Assembly: GCA_021786295.1 (NCBI GenBank)
Contig: JAJYNO010000033.1
Coordinates: forward strand, 65,775-129,774
DNA length: 64,000 nucleotides
Direction of reading: 5' to 3'
Source: a bacterium
Lineage (GTDB): Bacteria > Elusimicrobiota > Elusimicrobia > Elusimicrobiales > UBA9959
Part shown: one piece after another, positions 1 through 8,569 of the stretch
Layout: each line of letters opens with the position of its first letter
How positions within the stretch are numbered: position 1 is the first letter of the stretch
Notes under the pieces: generated by a model
What the model saw: the letters and a program-made list of their open reading frames with translations, nothing else
Databases searched by the model: none
What the model was told of the DNA's origin: nothing
Program-made: the position numbers and the translations under genes

Positions 1-1
1 G

Positions 2-343
2 ACCTTCATCGATCCCTACAAGGATAAAAAGTGGTCTTTCGCCAGGCTTAACAGGGCCGGCCTTGTGGCCGAGACGCGCGAGAAGCTGCCTATCTCCAAG
101 TACGCCACCGTCGGGATCTACTTCTTCAGCAAGGGACGCTACTTCGTGGACGCGGCCATAGACATGATAGCGGCCAACGACCGCGTCAACAACGAGTTCT
201 ACACCTGCCCCGCGTACAACTACGCGATCAGGGAAAAGCGGCGGATCGGCATCTTCAACATCAGGCGCTCCCAGATGCACGGCACCGGCACCCCCGACGA
301 CCTGAACGCCTACATCGGCCTGCTGGAAAGGGGCGGCAAATGA
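2..343 (+). CDS. Sugar-nucleotidyltransferase-like protein, C-terminal part (5' end outside window)
   Basis: The open frame runs into the window with no start, so this is the last 113 codons of a longer gene. The visible part contains YATVGIYFFSKGRYFVDAA, then DRVNNEFYTCPAYNYAI and a closing MHGTGTPDDL stretch. This is the usual C-terminal half of NTP_transferase (sugar-1-phosphate nucleotidyltransferase or capsule-type) proteins, where the GTP-D element closes the fold. The catalytic N-terminal signature is outside the window, so the sugar cannot be named. Its stop overlaps the start of the cupin gene (ATGA), and it leads into a polysaccharide locus, which fits supply of an activated sugar. 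Confidence 0.6.
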   Translation, partial: TFIDPYKDKKWSFARLNRAGLVAETREKLPISKYATVGIYFFSKGRYFVDAAIDMIAANDRVNNEFYTCPAYNYAIREKRRIGIFNIRRSQMHGTGTPDDLNAYIGLLERGGK

Positions 344-660
344 GGTCGGCAAAGCTTTCCGAGATGAAAGGCGGCTGGTTCGCGGGCGATTTCAGCCCCG
401 CCTGCCTCAAGTCGAAAGAGTTCGAGGCGGCGTGCAAATACTACAAGGCGGGGGCCAGGGAGGGGAGTCACGTCCATAAGGTGGCGACGGAAATAACCGT
501 CATCGCCAAGGGCCGCGCGGAGATGGGGGGGCGCGTGTTCGCCGAAGGGGACGTGATAATCCTCTCGCCCGGAGATGCCACCGACTTCCACGCCCTGGAA
601 GATACCATAACGATGGTAGTAAAGGTCCCGAGCGTAGCCGGGGACAAGTATCCGGCCTGA
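340..660 (+). CDS. Small cupin-domain protein
   Basis: A 106-residue protein whose start overlaps the upstream stop by four bases (ATGA), indicating translational coupling. The sequence has a single cupin core: EGSHVHKVATEITVIAKG supplies the two-histidine and glutamate metal-binding region, and GDVIILSPGDATDFHALED supplies the second cupin box. Small cupins of this type next to sugar nucleotidyltransferases are often sugar isomerase-like or merely sugar-binding. The substrate cannot be deduced here. It probably acts in the cytoplasm on the same nucleotide-sugar pathway as its neighbour. Confidence 0.7.
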   Translation: MRSAKLSEMKGGWFAGDFSPACLKSKEFEAACKYYKAGAREGSHVHKVATEITVIAKGRAEMGGRVFAEGDVIILSPGDATDFHALEDTITMVVKVPSVAGDKYPA

Positions 661-681
661 GGGCCGCGCCCCGGTATAACG

Positions 682-2193
682 ATGTCCACACGCTTCAGGC
701 AGGCATTCTGGGGATTTGTCAGCGATGTCGGCGGCAGTACGCTGCTGGTGGTGTTCACCTTCGCCGCGACGCCAGTAATACTGAAGCTCACGTCCCAGTC
801 GCTGTACGGCTTCTGGCTGGCTGTTCTCTCCGTGCTCGGCTATTTCGGCCTGGCCGACCTCGGCTTCGGCCTTGCGCTTACACGGGCGGTGGCCGAGCGC
901 CCCGACGATACGGGGGCGGCCAGCAAGGGGCTGATCAGCACCGCCTTCTGGATATTCTGCCTGGGCGGGCTGTTCGTCTGCCTGGCCGGGCTGGCCATAG
1001 CGGGCTTCATTCCGCGCTGGTTCCACGTTCCCGCCCAGGACACGGAACTGGTCCTTTCCGCCTACAGGATAGCCATAGTTTCCGGAGGGATATCCCTTAC
1101 GCTTTCCGTCTTCCCCGCCATCCTGGTGGGCATGCACAGGATGGCGCTGGTGAACAATCTCAGGAACTCGGCGGCTATCGCCGCCATCGGGGTCTCCATC
1201 GCCTTCCTGTACCTTCATCTCAGCGTTATCGCGCTCGCCCTGGGCTATATGCTGAACGTGGCGCTGGTGGGCGCTGTCAGCGCATATTCGGTTTTCCGTT
1301 CGCTCCCGGAGCTGAGCCTGGGGCCCTCCCTGTTCAACAGGAGCGATTGCCGCAAGCTCTGGGAGTTCGGGGGCTATTTCCAGGGCGGCAAGGTGGCCAG
1401 CATCATAGCCGGGAACACGGACCCCGTAGTGATAGCCATGTTCCTCGGCGCCGCCGCTGTCACGCCGTACACGCTCACCTCCAAGTTGGCCATCTTCATC
1501 AGCATATCCCTGGCTAGCAAGCTTCCCATTGCGCTGTTCCCGGCCTTGTCTGAGATGTTCGCCAGGCAGGATACCGAGAAGATACAAAGGACGCTGCTGC
1601 TGCTCACCTATTACTCCACGCGCCTGGCGGTGGTGGGCGCCGCCTTCCTGGTAGTGGCGAACCGGGAGTTCGTTTCCCTGTGGGTAGGGAGCGCTTCCTT
1701 CGGCGGGACCGCCCTTAACCTGGTGTTCGTCTACTGGGTCCTGCAGGATACTATAATACGCGGGTCGGGGGTGGTCATACAGGCCTCAGGCGACCTGCGT
1801 AAATGGGCGGCTGCCTCTCTATACGAAGCGGCGGCCAATGTGATCTCCTCCATACTGTTAGTCCGGTATATCGGTCTTGTCGGAGTGGCCCTTGGCACGT
1901 CCATCGCCCGAACGCCCTCCGGGCTATACATCCTGCATTATACCTGCAAGAAGATAGGACTGCCCTGGAAACGGCTGCTGTCCGAAGGGGTGGTCCGCCC
2001 GTTCATGAAGAGCCTGCCGGCGGCCGCCGCGGCCGTGGCCTTGTGGTTCCTGACGCCTTCCGGCTGGGGCTGGGGCCGGCTGGCCGGGTTCGGGCTCCTG
2101 CTTGCCATGGGGAACGTGATAACATTTGAAGGGGTGCGCAAGCTCCTTAATCCGAGGGAACTCTTCAGGTTCTCCTCTCTAGTTTCCATGTGA
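682..2193 (+). CDS. Polysaccharide flippase (Wzx/MATE-type)
   Basis: A 503-residue, strongly hydrophobic protein with about 12-14 predicted membrane segments spread along its whole length. It has the N-terminal GGSTLLVVFTFAATPVIL helix and repeated charged turns of the polysaccharide-transporter (Wzx-like) branch of the MOP superfamily. Such proteins flip undecaprenyl-linked oligosaccharides across the inner membrane. The setting, between nucleotide-sugar genes and a run of glycosyltransferases, supports this role over drug export. It starts 21 bases after the cupin gene, so it is probably in the same transcript. Specificity is unknown. Confidence 0.85.
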   Translation: MSTRFRQAFWGFVSDVGGSTLLVVFTFAATPVILKLTSQSLYGFWLAVLSVLGYFGLADLGFGLALTRAVAERPDDTGAASKGLISTAFWIFCLGGLFVCLAGLAIAGFIPRWFHVPAQDTELVLSAYRIAIVSGGISLTLSVFPAILVGMHRMALVNNLRNSAAIAAIGVSIAFLYLHLSVIALALGYMLNVALVGAVSAYSVFRSLPELSLGPSLFNRSDCRKLWEFGGYFQGGKVASIIAGNTDPVVIAMFLGAAAVTPYTLTSKLAIFISISLASKLPIALFPALSEMFARQDTEKIQRTLLLLTYYSTRLAVVGAAFLVVANREFVSLWVGSASFGGTALNLVFVYWVLQDTIIRGSGVVIQASGDLRKWAAASLYEAAANVISSILLVRYIGLVGVALGTSIARTPSGLYILHYTCKKIGLPWKRLLSEGVVRPFMKSLPAAAAAVALWFLTPSGWGWGRLAGFGLLLAMGNVITFEGVRKLLNPRELFRFSSLVSM

Positions 2194-2218
2194 CGCTCCG
2201 GAGCGCCGGTAAACGAAG

Positions 2219-3253
2219 ATGCCCTCAGAAAGAACGCTGACCATAGCCATCCCGACGTATAACCGCGCCGCGTCGCTGGACGGGCAGCTTGGCCGGCTGT
2301 CGGCGCAGGTTGACGCTTCCGTGGAGGTGCTGGTCTCGGACAACGCTTCCGGGGATAATACCGCCGAGGTGGTGAAAAAATATCAGGGGAAGATCCCCGG
2401 CCTTGTCTATTCCAGGAACGCCGAGAACGTCGGGTTCGACCGGAACATCATAAAGCTCTATTCCGTGGCGTCGGGCCGCCATATCTGGTTCCTGAGCGAT
2501 GACGACCCGATACTGTCGGGCGCTCTGGAGAAGGTCCGCCCGCTGATCTCGGCCTACGACCCCACGGTGGCGGTGCTTGGTGCGGCGGCTTCCCCGGACG
2601 ATGCTGCTGGATGGCGGGGCGGGCGCGAGCGCGTGGAGGTATTCGGCGGCCTAGGCGAGGTGCCTGACTATTCGTTTTTCACCAGGGCCATTTTCCTGTC
2701 AGGGCTCCTGGTGAGGAAGGACCCGGGCGTGGACGCCCAGCTGCTGGAGGGATACGCCGGGTCCAACTTCGTTCAGCTCTCCCTCGCGCTGATACTTCTG
2801 TCGCGCCGGTTCAAGTTCTGCCTCGCCCAGGACCTCTCCGCCGTTTGCAGGGAGCCGGGGTATGTTACGCGGGTGGAGATAGCCGGCCTGTGGTTCTGCG
2901 GGCCGGCCGGGGCTATGGCGCTGCCAGGCTACGGCTACGACCCTGTTAAGACGAGGAACTGCACGGGCCGGCTGTGGCCGTTCGCCCAGTTCCTGCTTGC
3001 CGCTAAGCTCGGCATGTACCGCATGAACCCCGCGATGGGGCCGGATACGGCGCGGAGGTTCCGGGCCCTGCTGGGCTACAGGAGGCTTCTGAGCGTGAAA
3101 GCCATGCTCGCCCTTTACCGGGCGGCCCCGGCCTGGCCGTTCAAGGGGCTATACTGGGTCTTCTGCGCCCTGAAATATGGGCCGGGCAGCGGGACGGAAA
3201 TGTTCAAACGGAAGACGCGGCAGGCGCTGTCGACAAAAGCCAGCGGATTCTGA
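2219..3253 (+). CDS. Glycosyltransferase family 2
   Basis: A 344-residue protein that begins with a typical GT-A fold: TIAIPTYNRAASLDGQL, then VLVSDNASGDNTAEVV for nucleotide binding, and IWFLSDDDPIL, which carries the acidic metal-binding DxD. The C-terminal third is basic with amphipathic helices near 275-325, suggesting peripheral membrane association. It should transfer a sugar from a nucleotide donor onto the lipid-linked glycan. Donor and acceptor cannot be read from sequence. It follows the flippase by 25 bases and is likely co-transcribed. Confidence 0.85.
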   Translation: MPSERTLTIAIPTYNRAASLDGQLGRLSAQVDASVEVLVSDNASGDNTAEVVKKYQGKIPGLVYSRNAENVGFDRNIIKLYSVASGRHIWFLSDDDPILSGALEKVRPLISAYDPTVAVLGAAASPDDAAGWRGGRERVEVFGGLGEVPDYSFFTRAIFLSGLLVRKDPGVDAQLLEGYAGSNFVQLSLALILLSRRFKFCLAQDLSAVCREPGYVTRVEIAGLWFCGPAGAMALPGYGYDPVKTRNCTGRLWPFAQFLLAAKLGMYRMNPAMGPDTARRFRALLGYRRLLSVKAMLALYRAAPAWPFKGLYWVFCALKYGPGSGTEMFKRKTRQALSTKASGF

Positions 3254-3323
3254 GGGCGGCACGGCCGCGGGCTTTGTATAATTGGTTGATAACCGGGGGA
3301 AGGACCTGCCCGGGCATAAAGCG

Positions 3324-4358
3324 ATGAAAGAACTCTGCATATCACTGATAAACGCGCTGACCGGGGCCGTCTGCGCCGTTATAGGCGCCGAGCGGTTCAG
3401 AAGGCTTGCGGCGCTGTTCCTATCCGCTTCGGATAAGGGAGCATTCGCCACGTTCAGCCTGCGCCCGCGCAGCGCGGACCAGGTGGCTACGGTAAGCGAC
3501 AGCCTTAAACAGGCGAAGAGAACGGGCGTGATACTGCAGGGCGGGCTGATGAACAAGGACGGTTTCACGTTGGAGACGCTGAAGATCTACAAGCGCCTTT
3601 TCAGAGGGCAGCCGCTCATCCTTTCCACATGGAAGGGGGAGGATGAAGGCGTTCTCAGGACGGCCAGGGAGCTGGGGGCCGAATGCGTCCTGAGCGAGAA
3701 ACCGCCTTACGCCGGGGTGAGCAACATCAACCTGCAGATAGTTTCCAGCCGTGCGGGCGTAAAGAAGGCGCGCGAGCTGGGCTGCGAGTACGCGCTGAAG
3801 ACCAGGACCGATCAGCGGATATACGCGCCTGACGTGGACGAATATTTCCGCAACCTGCTGGACGCTTTTCCGGTCTCCGGCGCCGCCTCAGCGCAGAAGA
3901 AGCGCATAGCCGGTATCAGCCTTAACACTTTTAAATACCGCATGTACGGACTTTCCGATATGACGATCTTCGGGCATATTGACGACATGCTGCTGTACTG
4001 GGATATCTCGACCGACGACCGCGTTTTCAATAAAGAGGAACGCGAGGCCCCGCGCACGCTCGCCTCTTATTCCAAATGGAGGGTCTGCGAGGTCTATCTG
4101 GCCACCGAGTTCCTGAAGAAGATAGGCCGCGAGCTGCGGTGGACGCTGGCCGACAGCTGGAGCGCCTTCCGCGATAACTTCTGCGTCGTGGATAAGGAAC
4201 AGTTGGACCTATTCTGGCCCAAGTATGGTCGGGCCGAATACCGCTGGCGCTCGTACCGGCAGAATTACCGGACCCAGGAAATCACTTTCCGGGACTGGTT
4301 CAACATATACCGCGGACTTGATAACAGGGCCATAGACGAACGGCTGCTGGAGCAGTGA
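3324..4358 (+). CDS. WavE-like LPS/polysaccharide biosynthesis protein
   Basis: A protein of about 344 residues. The signature is GVILQGGL near the N-terminus, a central RELGCEYALKTRTDQRIY, and a C-terminal region rich in Trp and Tyr. This matches the WavE lipopolysaccharide-synthesis family (PF07507), which are GT-A-like proteins of unproven activity. ATG at 3324 is preferred over a TTG at 3282 because TATAAT at 3277-3282 looks like a -10 box overlapping that upstream codon. No clear Shine-Dalgarno lies close to either start, so the start is uncertain. It may head a new sub-operon with the following methyltransferase. Confidence 0.75.
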   Translation: MKELCISLINALTGAVCAVIGAERFRRLAALFLSASDKGAFATFSLRPRSADQVATVSDSLKQAKRTGVILQGGLMNKDGFTLETLKIYKRLFRGQPLILSTWKGEDEGVLRTARELGAECVLSEKPPYAGVSNINLQIVSSRAGVKKARELGCEYALKTRTDQRIYAPDVDEYFRNLLDAFPVSGAASAQKKRIAGISLNTFKYRMYGLSDMTIFGHIDDMLLYWDISTDDRVFNKEEREAPRTLASYSKWRVCEVYLATEFLKKIGRELRWTLADSWSAFRDNFCVVDKEQLDLFWPKYGRAEYRWRSYRQNYRTQEITFRDWFNIYRGLDNRAIDERLLEQ

Positions 4359-4370
4359 AGAAAGGGGCCT

Positions 4371-5327
4371 ATGCCTGGAAATATCTCGCTCATGAACTAC
4401 CTGCGCGGCACGGCCGCGGACGTCATCGGAAGGTCGTTGCTGCTGCCAAAGCTCAGGGAGCCGGAGACGGAGCGGCGTTTCAACGATATCGCCTCCGGCT
4501 ATGCGCGTCTACTGGAGCAGTTCTCCGGCGAAAGCTCCACGGCCGCCGCCAACCCGGAATACCAGTGGGATTCCTGGCGCGGTAGCATCGCCAAGGCCTT
4601 TGAGAAAGGAGTCCCTCTGCGCTTCCTGTCCATGCCGGTACTGGCTAAGACCATGGTTTTTGGCCGGAAGCGGGGCAAGCAGAAAGCCGACGAGCGAATA
4701 GGCGCGGTAAGGAATGCTTTCGGGGATGAGACCGCCAAACGCCTGCTCCGGGAGGATTTTCTCGGAGCCCCTGCTATCACTGACCCGTTGTGGATGACGT
4801 CCGCGAACAGGGCCCATCATGCCTCCCACCTGGCGCACTACAAGCTGGCGGCACGCACGGATTTCTGGGACGCCGGGACAGTGCTCGAATGGGGGGCTGG
4901 GTACGGGGACATGGCGAGGCTGCTGCGACGCATGAACCCTCGGCTGACCTATATCATCGTGGACCTGCCGGAACTGCTCGCGCTCCAGTACATCTATCTG
5001 GGCGCGCTGGAGGGGACTTCGGCTCTGAACATCGCCAGCCGGACCGGCGGCGTAGTGGAAGGGAAGATAAACCTTATCCCGTACGAATTCCTGGCCGCCG
5101 GCCGCCTGACGCCGCGCTGCGACGCCTTCATCTCCAACTGGGCGGTGACGGAGAGCCCCATAGAGGCGCAGAAGATGGTCATCGGCTCCGGCTTGTACTC
5201 CGCCCGGAAGGTGCTCCTGGCATATTTCAAGAAGGACGGGAACATGTTCATGGACAGTATAGGGCCTCTTGGCCTTACGGAAGACGCCATCCCTTCCCAG
5301 CCTGGCAACGCCTATGCCTTCCGGTAG
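4371..5327 (+). CDS. Putative sugar O-methyltransferase
   Basis: A 318-residue protein. Residues around 165-180 contain VLEWGAGYGDMARLL, a class I SAM-binding motif, followed by YIIVDLPELLALQYIYL, the acidic strand-2 region seen in the putative sugar O-methyltransferase family (TIGR04371-like). A GAAAGGGG ribosome site stands just upstream of ATG 4371. In this context it would methylate a hydroxyl on the surface glycan, a modification that in other systems decorates or caps chains. The exact sugar is not predictable. It is 12 bases from the WavE-like gene. Confidence 0.75.
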   Translation: MPGNISLMNYLRGTAADVIGRSLLLPKLREPETERRFNDIASGYARLLEQFSGESSTAAANPEYQWDSWRGSIAKAFEKGVPLRFLSMPVLAKTMVFGRKRGKQKADERIGAVRNAFGDETAKRLLREDFLGAPAITDPLWMTSANRAHHASHLAHYKLAARTDFWDAGTVLEWGAGYGDMARLLRRMNPRLTYIIVDLPELLALQYIYLGALEGTSALNIASRTGGVVEGKINLIPYEFLAAGRLTPRCDAFISNWAVTESPIEAQKMVIGSGLYSARKVLLAYFKKDGNMFMDSIGPLGLTEDAIPSQPGNAYAFR

Positions 5328-5357
5328 CCGAGCGTTGCGGCCGTGGAAAACTGAAAA

Positions 5358-6449
5358 ATGATCAAGAAGATAAAGACAGCCATTACTGACCCGGGGAAAA
5401 TAGTCCGCAAGCTAAGCTCGCGCTTCTACCAGCGGCTCAATGTCGACACCATGCTGGGGGAACTCCTGAGGTATTCTCCTTCCAGGGGGGCCCGGCCGAA
5501 GGTAATGTTAGTGGCGCCGCAGTACGATTACGGCGACAGAAAGCGCGGCCTTAGCGTGGAGGAGAATTATTTCCGCCACACGCTAGTGAGCGCGGGCTAC
5601 GATCTGGTTTCTTTCGATCCTCTCTACGGCCAGCGCCGCTTCGGCGGCAGGCTCATGAACAAGATGCTGCTGGAAAGCGTCTACAGGGAAACCCCGGATG
5701 TCGTGCTGTTCGTGCTTTCCAGGGACGAGATAGCCAAGGCGACGCTGCTGGAGATACGCGACGAGCTCGGCGCCGCGACCGTCAACTGGTTCTGTGACGA
5801 CCACTGGCGCTTCGAGGACTTTTCGCGCGAGTACGCCCCCTGCTTCACCCTGGCGGTGACCACCGACGTGCAGGCGCTTCCCAGGTACGAGGCCGCAGGC
5901 ATCAGGAACGTCATCCTGTCGCAGTGGGCCTGCAACCATTACCTCTACCGGAAGCTGGATCTGCCCTACAAGTACGACGTCAGCTTCGTCGGGCAGCCGC
6001 ACGGGGACAGGCCGCGGGTGATAGCCGACCTCAGGAAAGCCGGGCTTAAGGTGGCAGCCTTCGGCTACGGGTGGCCCGGCGGAAGGGTATCCTTATACGA
6101 GATGAACAGGATTTTCTGCGAGTCCCGCATAAACCTAAACCTCAGCAACGCTTCCGTCGGTGGGGCTACCCAGATAAAAGGGCGGGATTTCGAGATCCCC
6201 GGCTGCGGCGGGTTCATGCTGACCGGCGAGAACCAGGCTCTCTACGGATATTTCGAGCCGGGAAAAGAGATAGCCGTCTACAAGGATACCGCCGACCTGG
6301 TGGAGAAAGCCCGGTATTATCTCGCCAATGAAAAGAGGCGGGAGGAAATAAGGCTCAGCGGGTACCGGCGTACCCTGCGGGAGCATACGTACGAGCAGAG
6401 GCTTAAGAAGATATTCGAAAAGGTGTACCAGGGCCCGGCCGCCATATGA
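5358..6449 (+). CDS. Glycosyltransferase, CgeB-like (GT-B, glycosyl transferases group 1_2)
   Basis: A 363-residue protein. It has VMLVAPQYDYG at the start of the first Rossmann half, a WFCDDHWRFEDF segment, VSFVGQPHGDRPRVI at the inter-domain strand, and a C-terminal INLNLSNAS ... KGRDFEIPGCGGFMLTG block. This block is the signature of the CgeB-like glycosyltransferase group (PF13524 type). The conserved glutamate of EIPGCGG is expected to contact the donor nucleotide. A second CgeB-like protein is at 9729-10925. Its end overlaps the next gene by four bases (ATGA). Confidence 0.8.
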   Translation: MIKKIKTAITDPGKIVRKLSSRFYQRLNVDTMLGELLRYSPSRGARPKVMLVAPQYDYGDRKRGLSVEENYFRHTLVSAGYDLVSFDPLYGQRRFGGRLMNKMLLESVYRETPDVVLFVLSRDEIAKATLLEIRDELGAATVNWFCDDHWRFEDFSREYAPCFTLAVTTDVQALPRYEAAGIRNVILSQWACNHYLYRKLDLPYKYDVSFVGQPHGDRPRVIADLRKAGLKVAAFGYGWPGGRVSLYEMNRIFCESRINLNLSNASVGGATQIKGRDFEIPGCGGFMLTGENQALYGYFEPGKEIAVYKDTADLVEKARYYLANEKRREEIRLSGYRRTLREHTYEQRLKKIFEKVYQGPAAI

Positions 6450-7762
6450 CCCCGGACCGGAGCGAATACCGCGGCGGGCCTCCGGCCGCACCCGGGGAGA
6501 CCCTCTCCCGGGCACGTTCTGTCGCCAGGCTCTTTCCGTACCTGCTTTATCTCTCTGTGTTCTTCGCGTACCTCTGCGACAACGGCGCTTTCGGCCCTGT
6601 TATCGGTCGCGCCGGAGCTGGGTTCTTCGGGCTGGTGCCTATAGTACTGCTCCTGGCCCTTTTGGTTTCCGGTCGTTTCACGCAGGCTTTCCGGCGGGCT
6701 TGCAGCGACCCTTTCACGGCTCTCCTCTTCTTTAGCGGCCTCGCGCTGATAGCGCTGCAGCTGGTTTCCAATTCTCGCTCCGGCTGGACTCCGATTGCAT
6801 TGAAGGAGGAGCTCTACTGGCTTTCAGGCGTCGGCACCGTGCTACTGCTGAGCGCCACCTCGGCGGCGGGGCTGCTGCAGGAAGTTCGAATGGAATTGCT
6901 GGCGGCGTCGTTCTGCGCTGGTCAGGCGGTCAACCTGGCTTTCGCGCTCTTTGGATTCCCACAGCTCTTAGAGCATGTCGGCACGGGGCTTTATTATTCC
7001 GGCGGATCCGTAAAGATAGGACAGCTGTTCAGCGTAGTGTGCACCTTCTCTGCCATAATTTGCGCAAACGCGGCGTCTATGGACTTTTTCCGGCGCAGAG
7101 GACTGCCTGCCTTTATGCTGGGGATAAGCCTCCTCTCGGCTTTCTTTATCCCCACTTCCGGCTCACGCACAGGAACCGTATGCTTTCTGCTCATGCTGAT
7201 GATGTGGGGGCTCTCCCTCCGGAAAAAAACCGCCATGCTCCCGGTCTTGCTGGCTTACCTGTGCGGCTCGCTGCTGATGTTCTCTCTTCATAACCCGAGA
7301 GAACTGAACATTGATAATCCATCCACCGTAGCCAGGATATTCATGTACCGCACCGACATGTGGATAATAGCCTCGCATCCATGGGTGGGGATAGGCATGG
7401 ACCTGGGGAACTATCAGGAATATGTTAGGTCCTCCCCGTATTTTGCCGCCTTTTCGGTGGTTGACCCTTGGGTGGCCCAGTACCCTATCCCGCACAGCTG
7501 GACATTGGAGATAGTCGTACAATCAGGGGTCCTTGCCGGGGCACTTTTCCTGCTCTTTGCGTTTTCGGCGTCGCTCCTGGTCTGGCGGTCTTCCGGCGCG
7601 GTGAGCGAGGCGGCGAACTGGGCCAGGGTGCTGCTGTTGGCCTACCTGGTCATTAACGCCGGGCTGCTGTTCCATCCTCTGAACGATTCCTTCCAATGGA
7701 TACTGCTGGCGTCGGCCTTTGCCAGCGTCGCCGTTTCCGCCTCCGTGAAGGAGCAGATGTAG
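6446..7762 (+). CDS. O-antigen ligase/polymerase-like membrane protein
   Basis: A 438-residue polytopic protein with about 10-12 hydrophobic segments. The Wzy_C (PF04932) core is visible: PTSGSRTGTVCFLLMLMMW, then a periplasmic loop containing HPWVGIGMDLGNYQ and a conserved PHSWTLEIVVQSG histidine loop. Proteins of this fold either ligate O-antigen to lipid A-core (WaaL) or polymerise repeat units (Wzy), and sequence alone does not separate the two. It is translationally coupled to the upstream transferase and precedes a GT2 gene. A second protein of the same fold lies at 13744-14958, so one may be the polymerase and the other the ligase. Confidence 0.8.
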   Translation: MTPDRSEYRGGPPAAPGETLSRARSVARLFPYLLYLSVFFAYLCDNGAFGPVIGRAGAGFFGLVPIVLLLALLVSGRFTQAFRRACSDPFTALLFFSGLALIALQLVSNSRSGWTPIALKEELYWLSGVGTVLLLSATSAAGLLQEVRMELLAASFCAGQAVNLAFALFGFPQLLEHVGTGLYYSGGSVKIGQLFSVVCTFSAIICANAASMDFFRRRGLPAFMLGISLLSAFFIPTSGSRTGTVCFLLMLMMWGLSLRKKTAMLPVLLAYLCGSLLMFSLHNPRELNIDNPSTVARIFMYRTDMWIIASHPWVGIGMDLGNYQEYVRSSPYFAAFSVVDPWVAQYPIPHSWTLEIVVQSGVLAGALFLLFAFSASLLVWRSSGAVSEAANWARVLLLAYLVINAGLLFHPLNDSFQWILLASAFASVAVSASVKEQM

Positions 7763-7768
7763 CGCTAT

Positions 7769-8569
7769 ATGACCGAAACTCCGCTCATCAGCGTGGTCAT
7801 GCCCGTTTACAACGGCGCGGCTACCGTGCTGGCGGCGGCGAACAGCGTACTGGGGCAGACCTACAGGAACATAGAGCTGCTGGTCGTGGACGACCAGTCC
7901 ACCGACGATACGGTGAAGCTGCTCGGGTCCGTCCAGGACCCGCGGCTCAGGATAATTTCCAACCCGAAGCGCGGCGGGATAGGGGCGATACGGCGCTACG
8001 GCACCGCCCGGGCGAAGGGGGAATACGTGGCGGTGCAGGACGCCGACGACATCTCCTACCCGGAGCGGCTCGGGGCCCAGCTGGAGCATATGCGGCGCAA
8101 TTCGCTGAAGCTCTGCGGGACCTGGGCTTACCTGGTGCTGCCGGACGGGACACGCGAGGAGTTCCGCCACCCGACGGAGCCGGAGGTCATCAGGAAGAAC
8201 ATCATCCGCACGAACTGCTTCGTGAACAGCACGATGATGTTCGCGAAGGACGCTTACGAGGCGGCCGGCGGGTACGACCCCTCGCCGGGCCTGAGCTACG
8301 TGGAGGACTACGACCTCTGGCTGCGGATGGCGGCCAGGTTCCCCGCCGGGAACCTGCCGCGGATAATGGTGGAGTACACCGCCCCGAGGGACGACTTCAG
8401 GTATCTCTGGCGGGAGCAGACCCGCACCGCCAAGGCCAGGCTGCGCGCTATAGCCAGGTACGGCTATTCCGTGCGCCACCTTCCTTTCGTCTTCACCCCG
8501 CTGCTGGCGGCTTTCCTGCCCAAGAGGCTGAAGCTGAAGGTGCGGAAGGCCCTTTTCAAAGGCAACTGA
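7769..8569 (+). CDS. Glycosyltransferase family 2
   Basis: A 266-residue GT-A enzyme. ISVVMPVYNGAATVLAA opens the fold, LLVVDDQSTDDT binds the nucleotide, and YVAVQDADDISYPERL carries the DxD-type metal site. VEDYDLWLRMAARF is the ED-Y catalytic-base region typical of GT2. The closing residues (KRLKLKVRKALFKGN) are very basic and may hold the enzyme at the membrane. It is seven bases after the ligase-like gene and overlaps the next one as TGATG. Sugar specificity is unknown. Confidence 0.88.
   Translation: MTETPLISVVMPVYNGAATVLAAANSVLGQTYRNIELLVVDDQSTDDTVKLLGSVQDPRLRIISNPKRGGIGAIRRYGTARAKGEYVAVQDADDISYPERLGAQLEHMRRNSLKLCGTWAYLVLPDGTREEFRHPTEPEVIRKNIIRTNCFVNSTMMFAKDAYEAAGGYDPSPGLSYVEDYDLWLRMAARFPAGNLPRIMVEYTAPRDDFRYLWREQTRTAKARLRAIARYGYSVRHLPFVFTPLLAAFLPKRLKLKVRKALFKGN

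Noticed and set aside
7696-8568. Upstream extension of the GT4 frame inside the preceding GT2 gene
   Set aside because: The residues before 8569 are Arg/Gly/Ala-rich and do not resemble protein; ATG 8569 with TGATG overlap is the right start.
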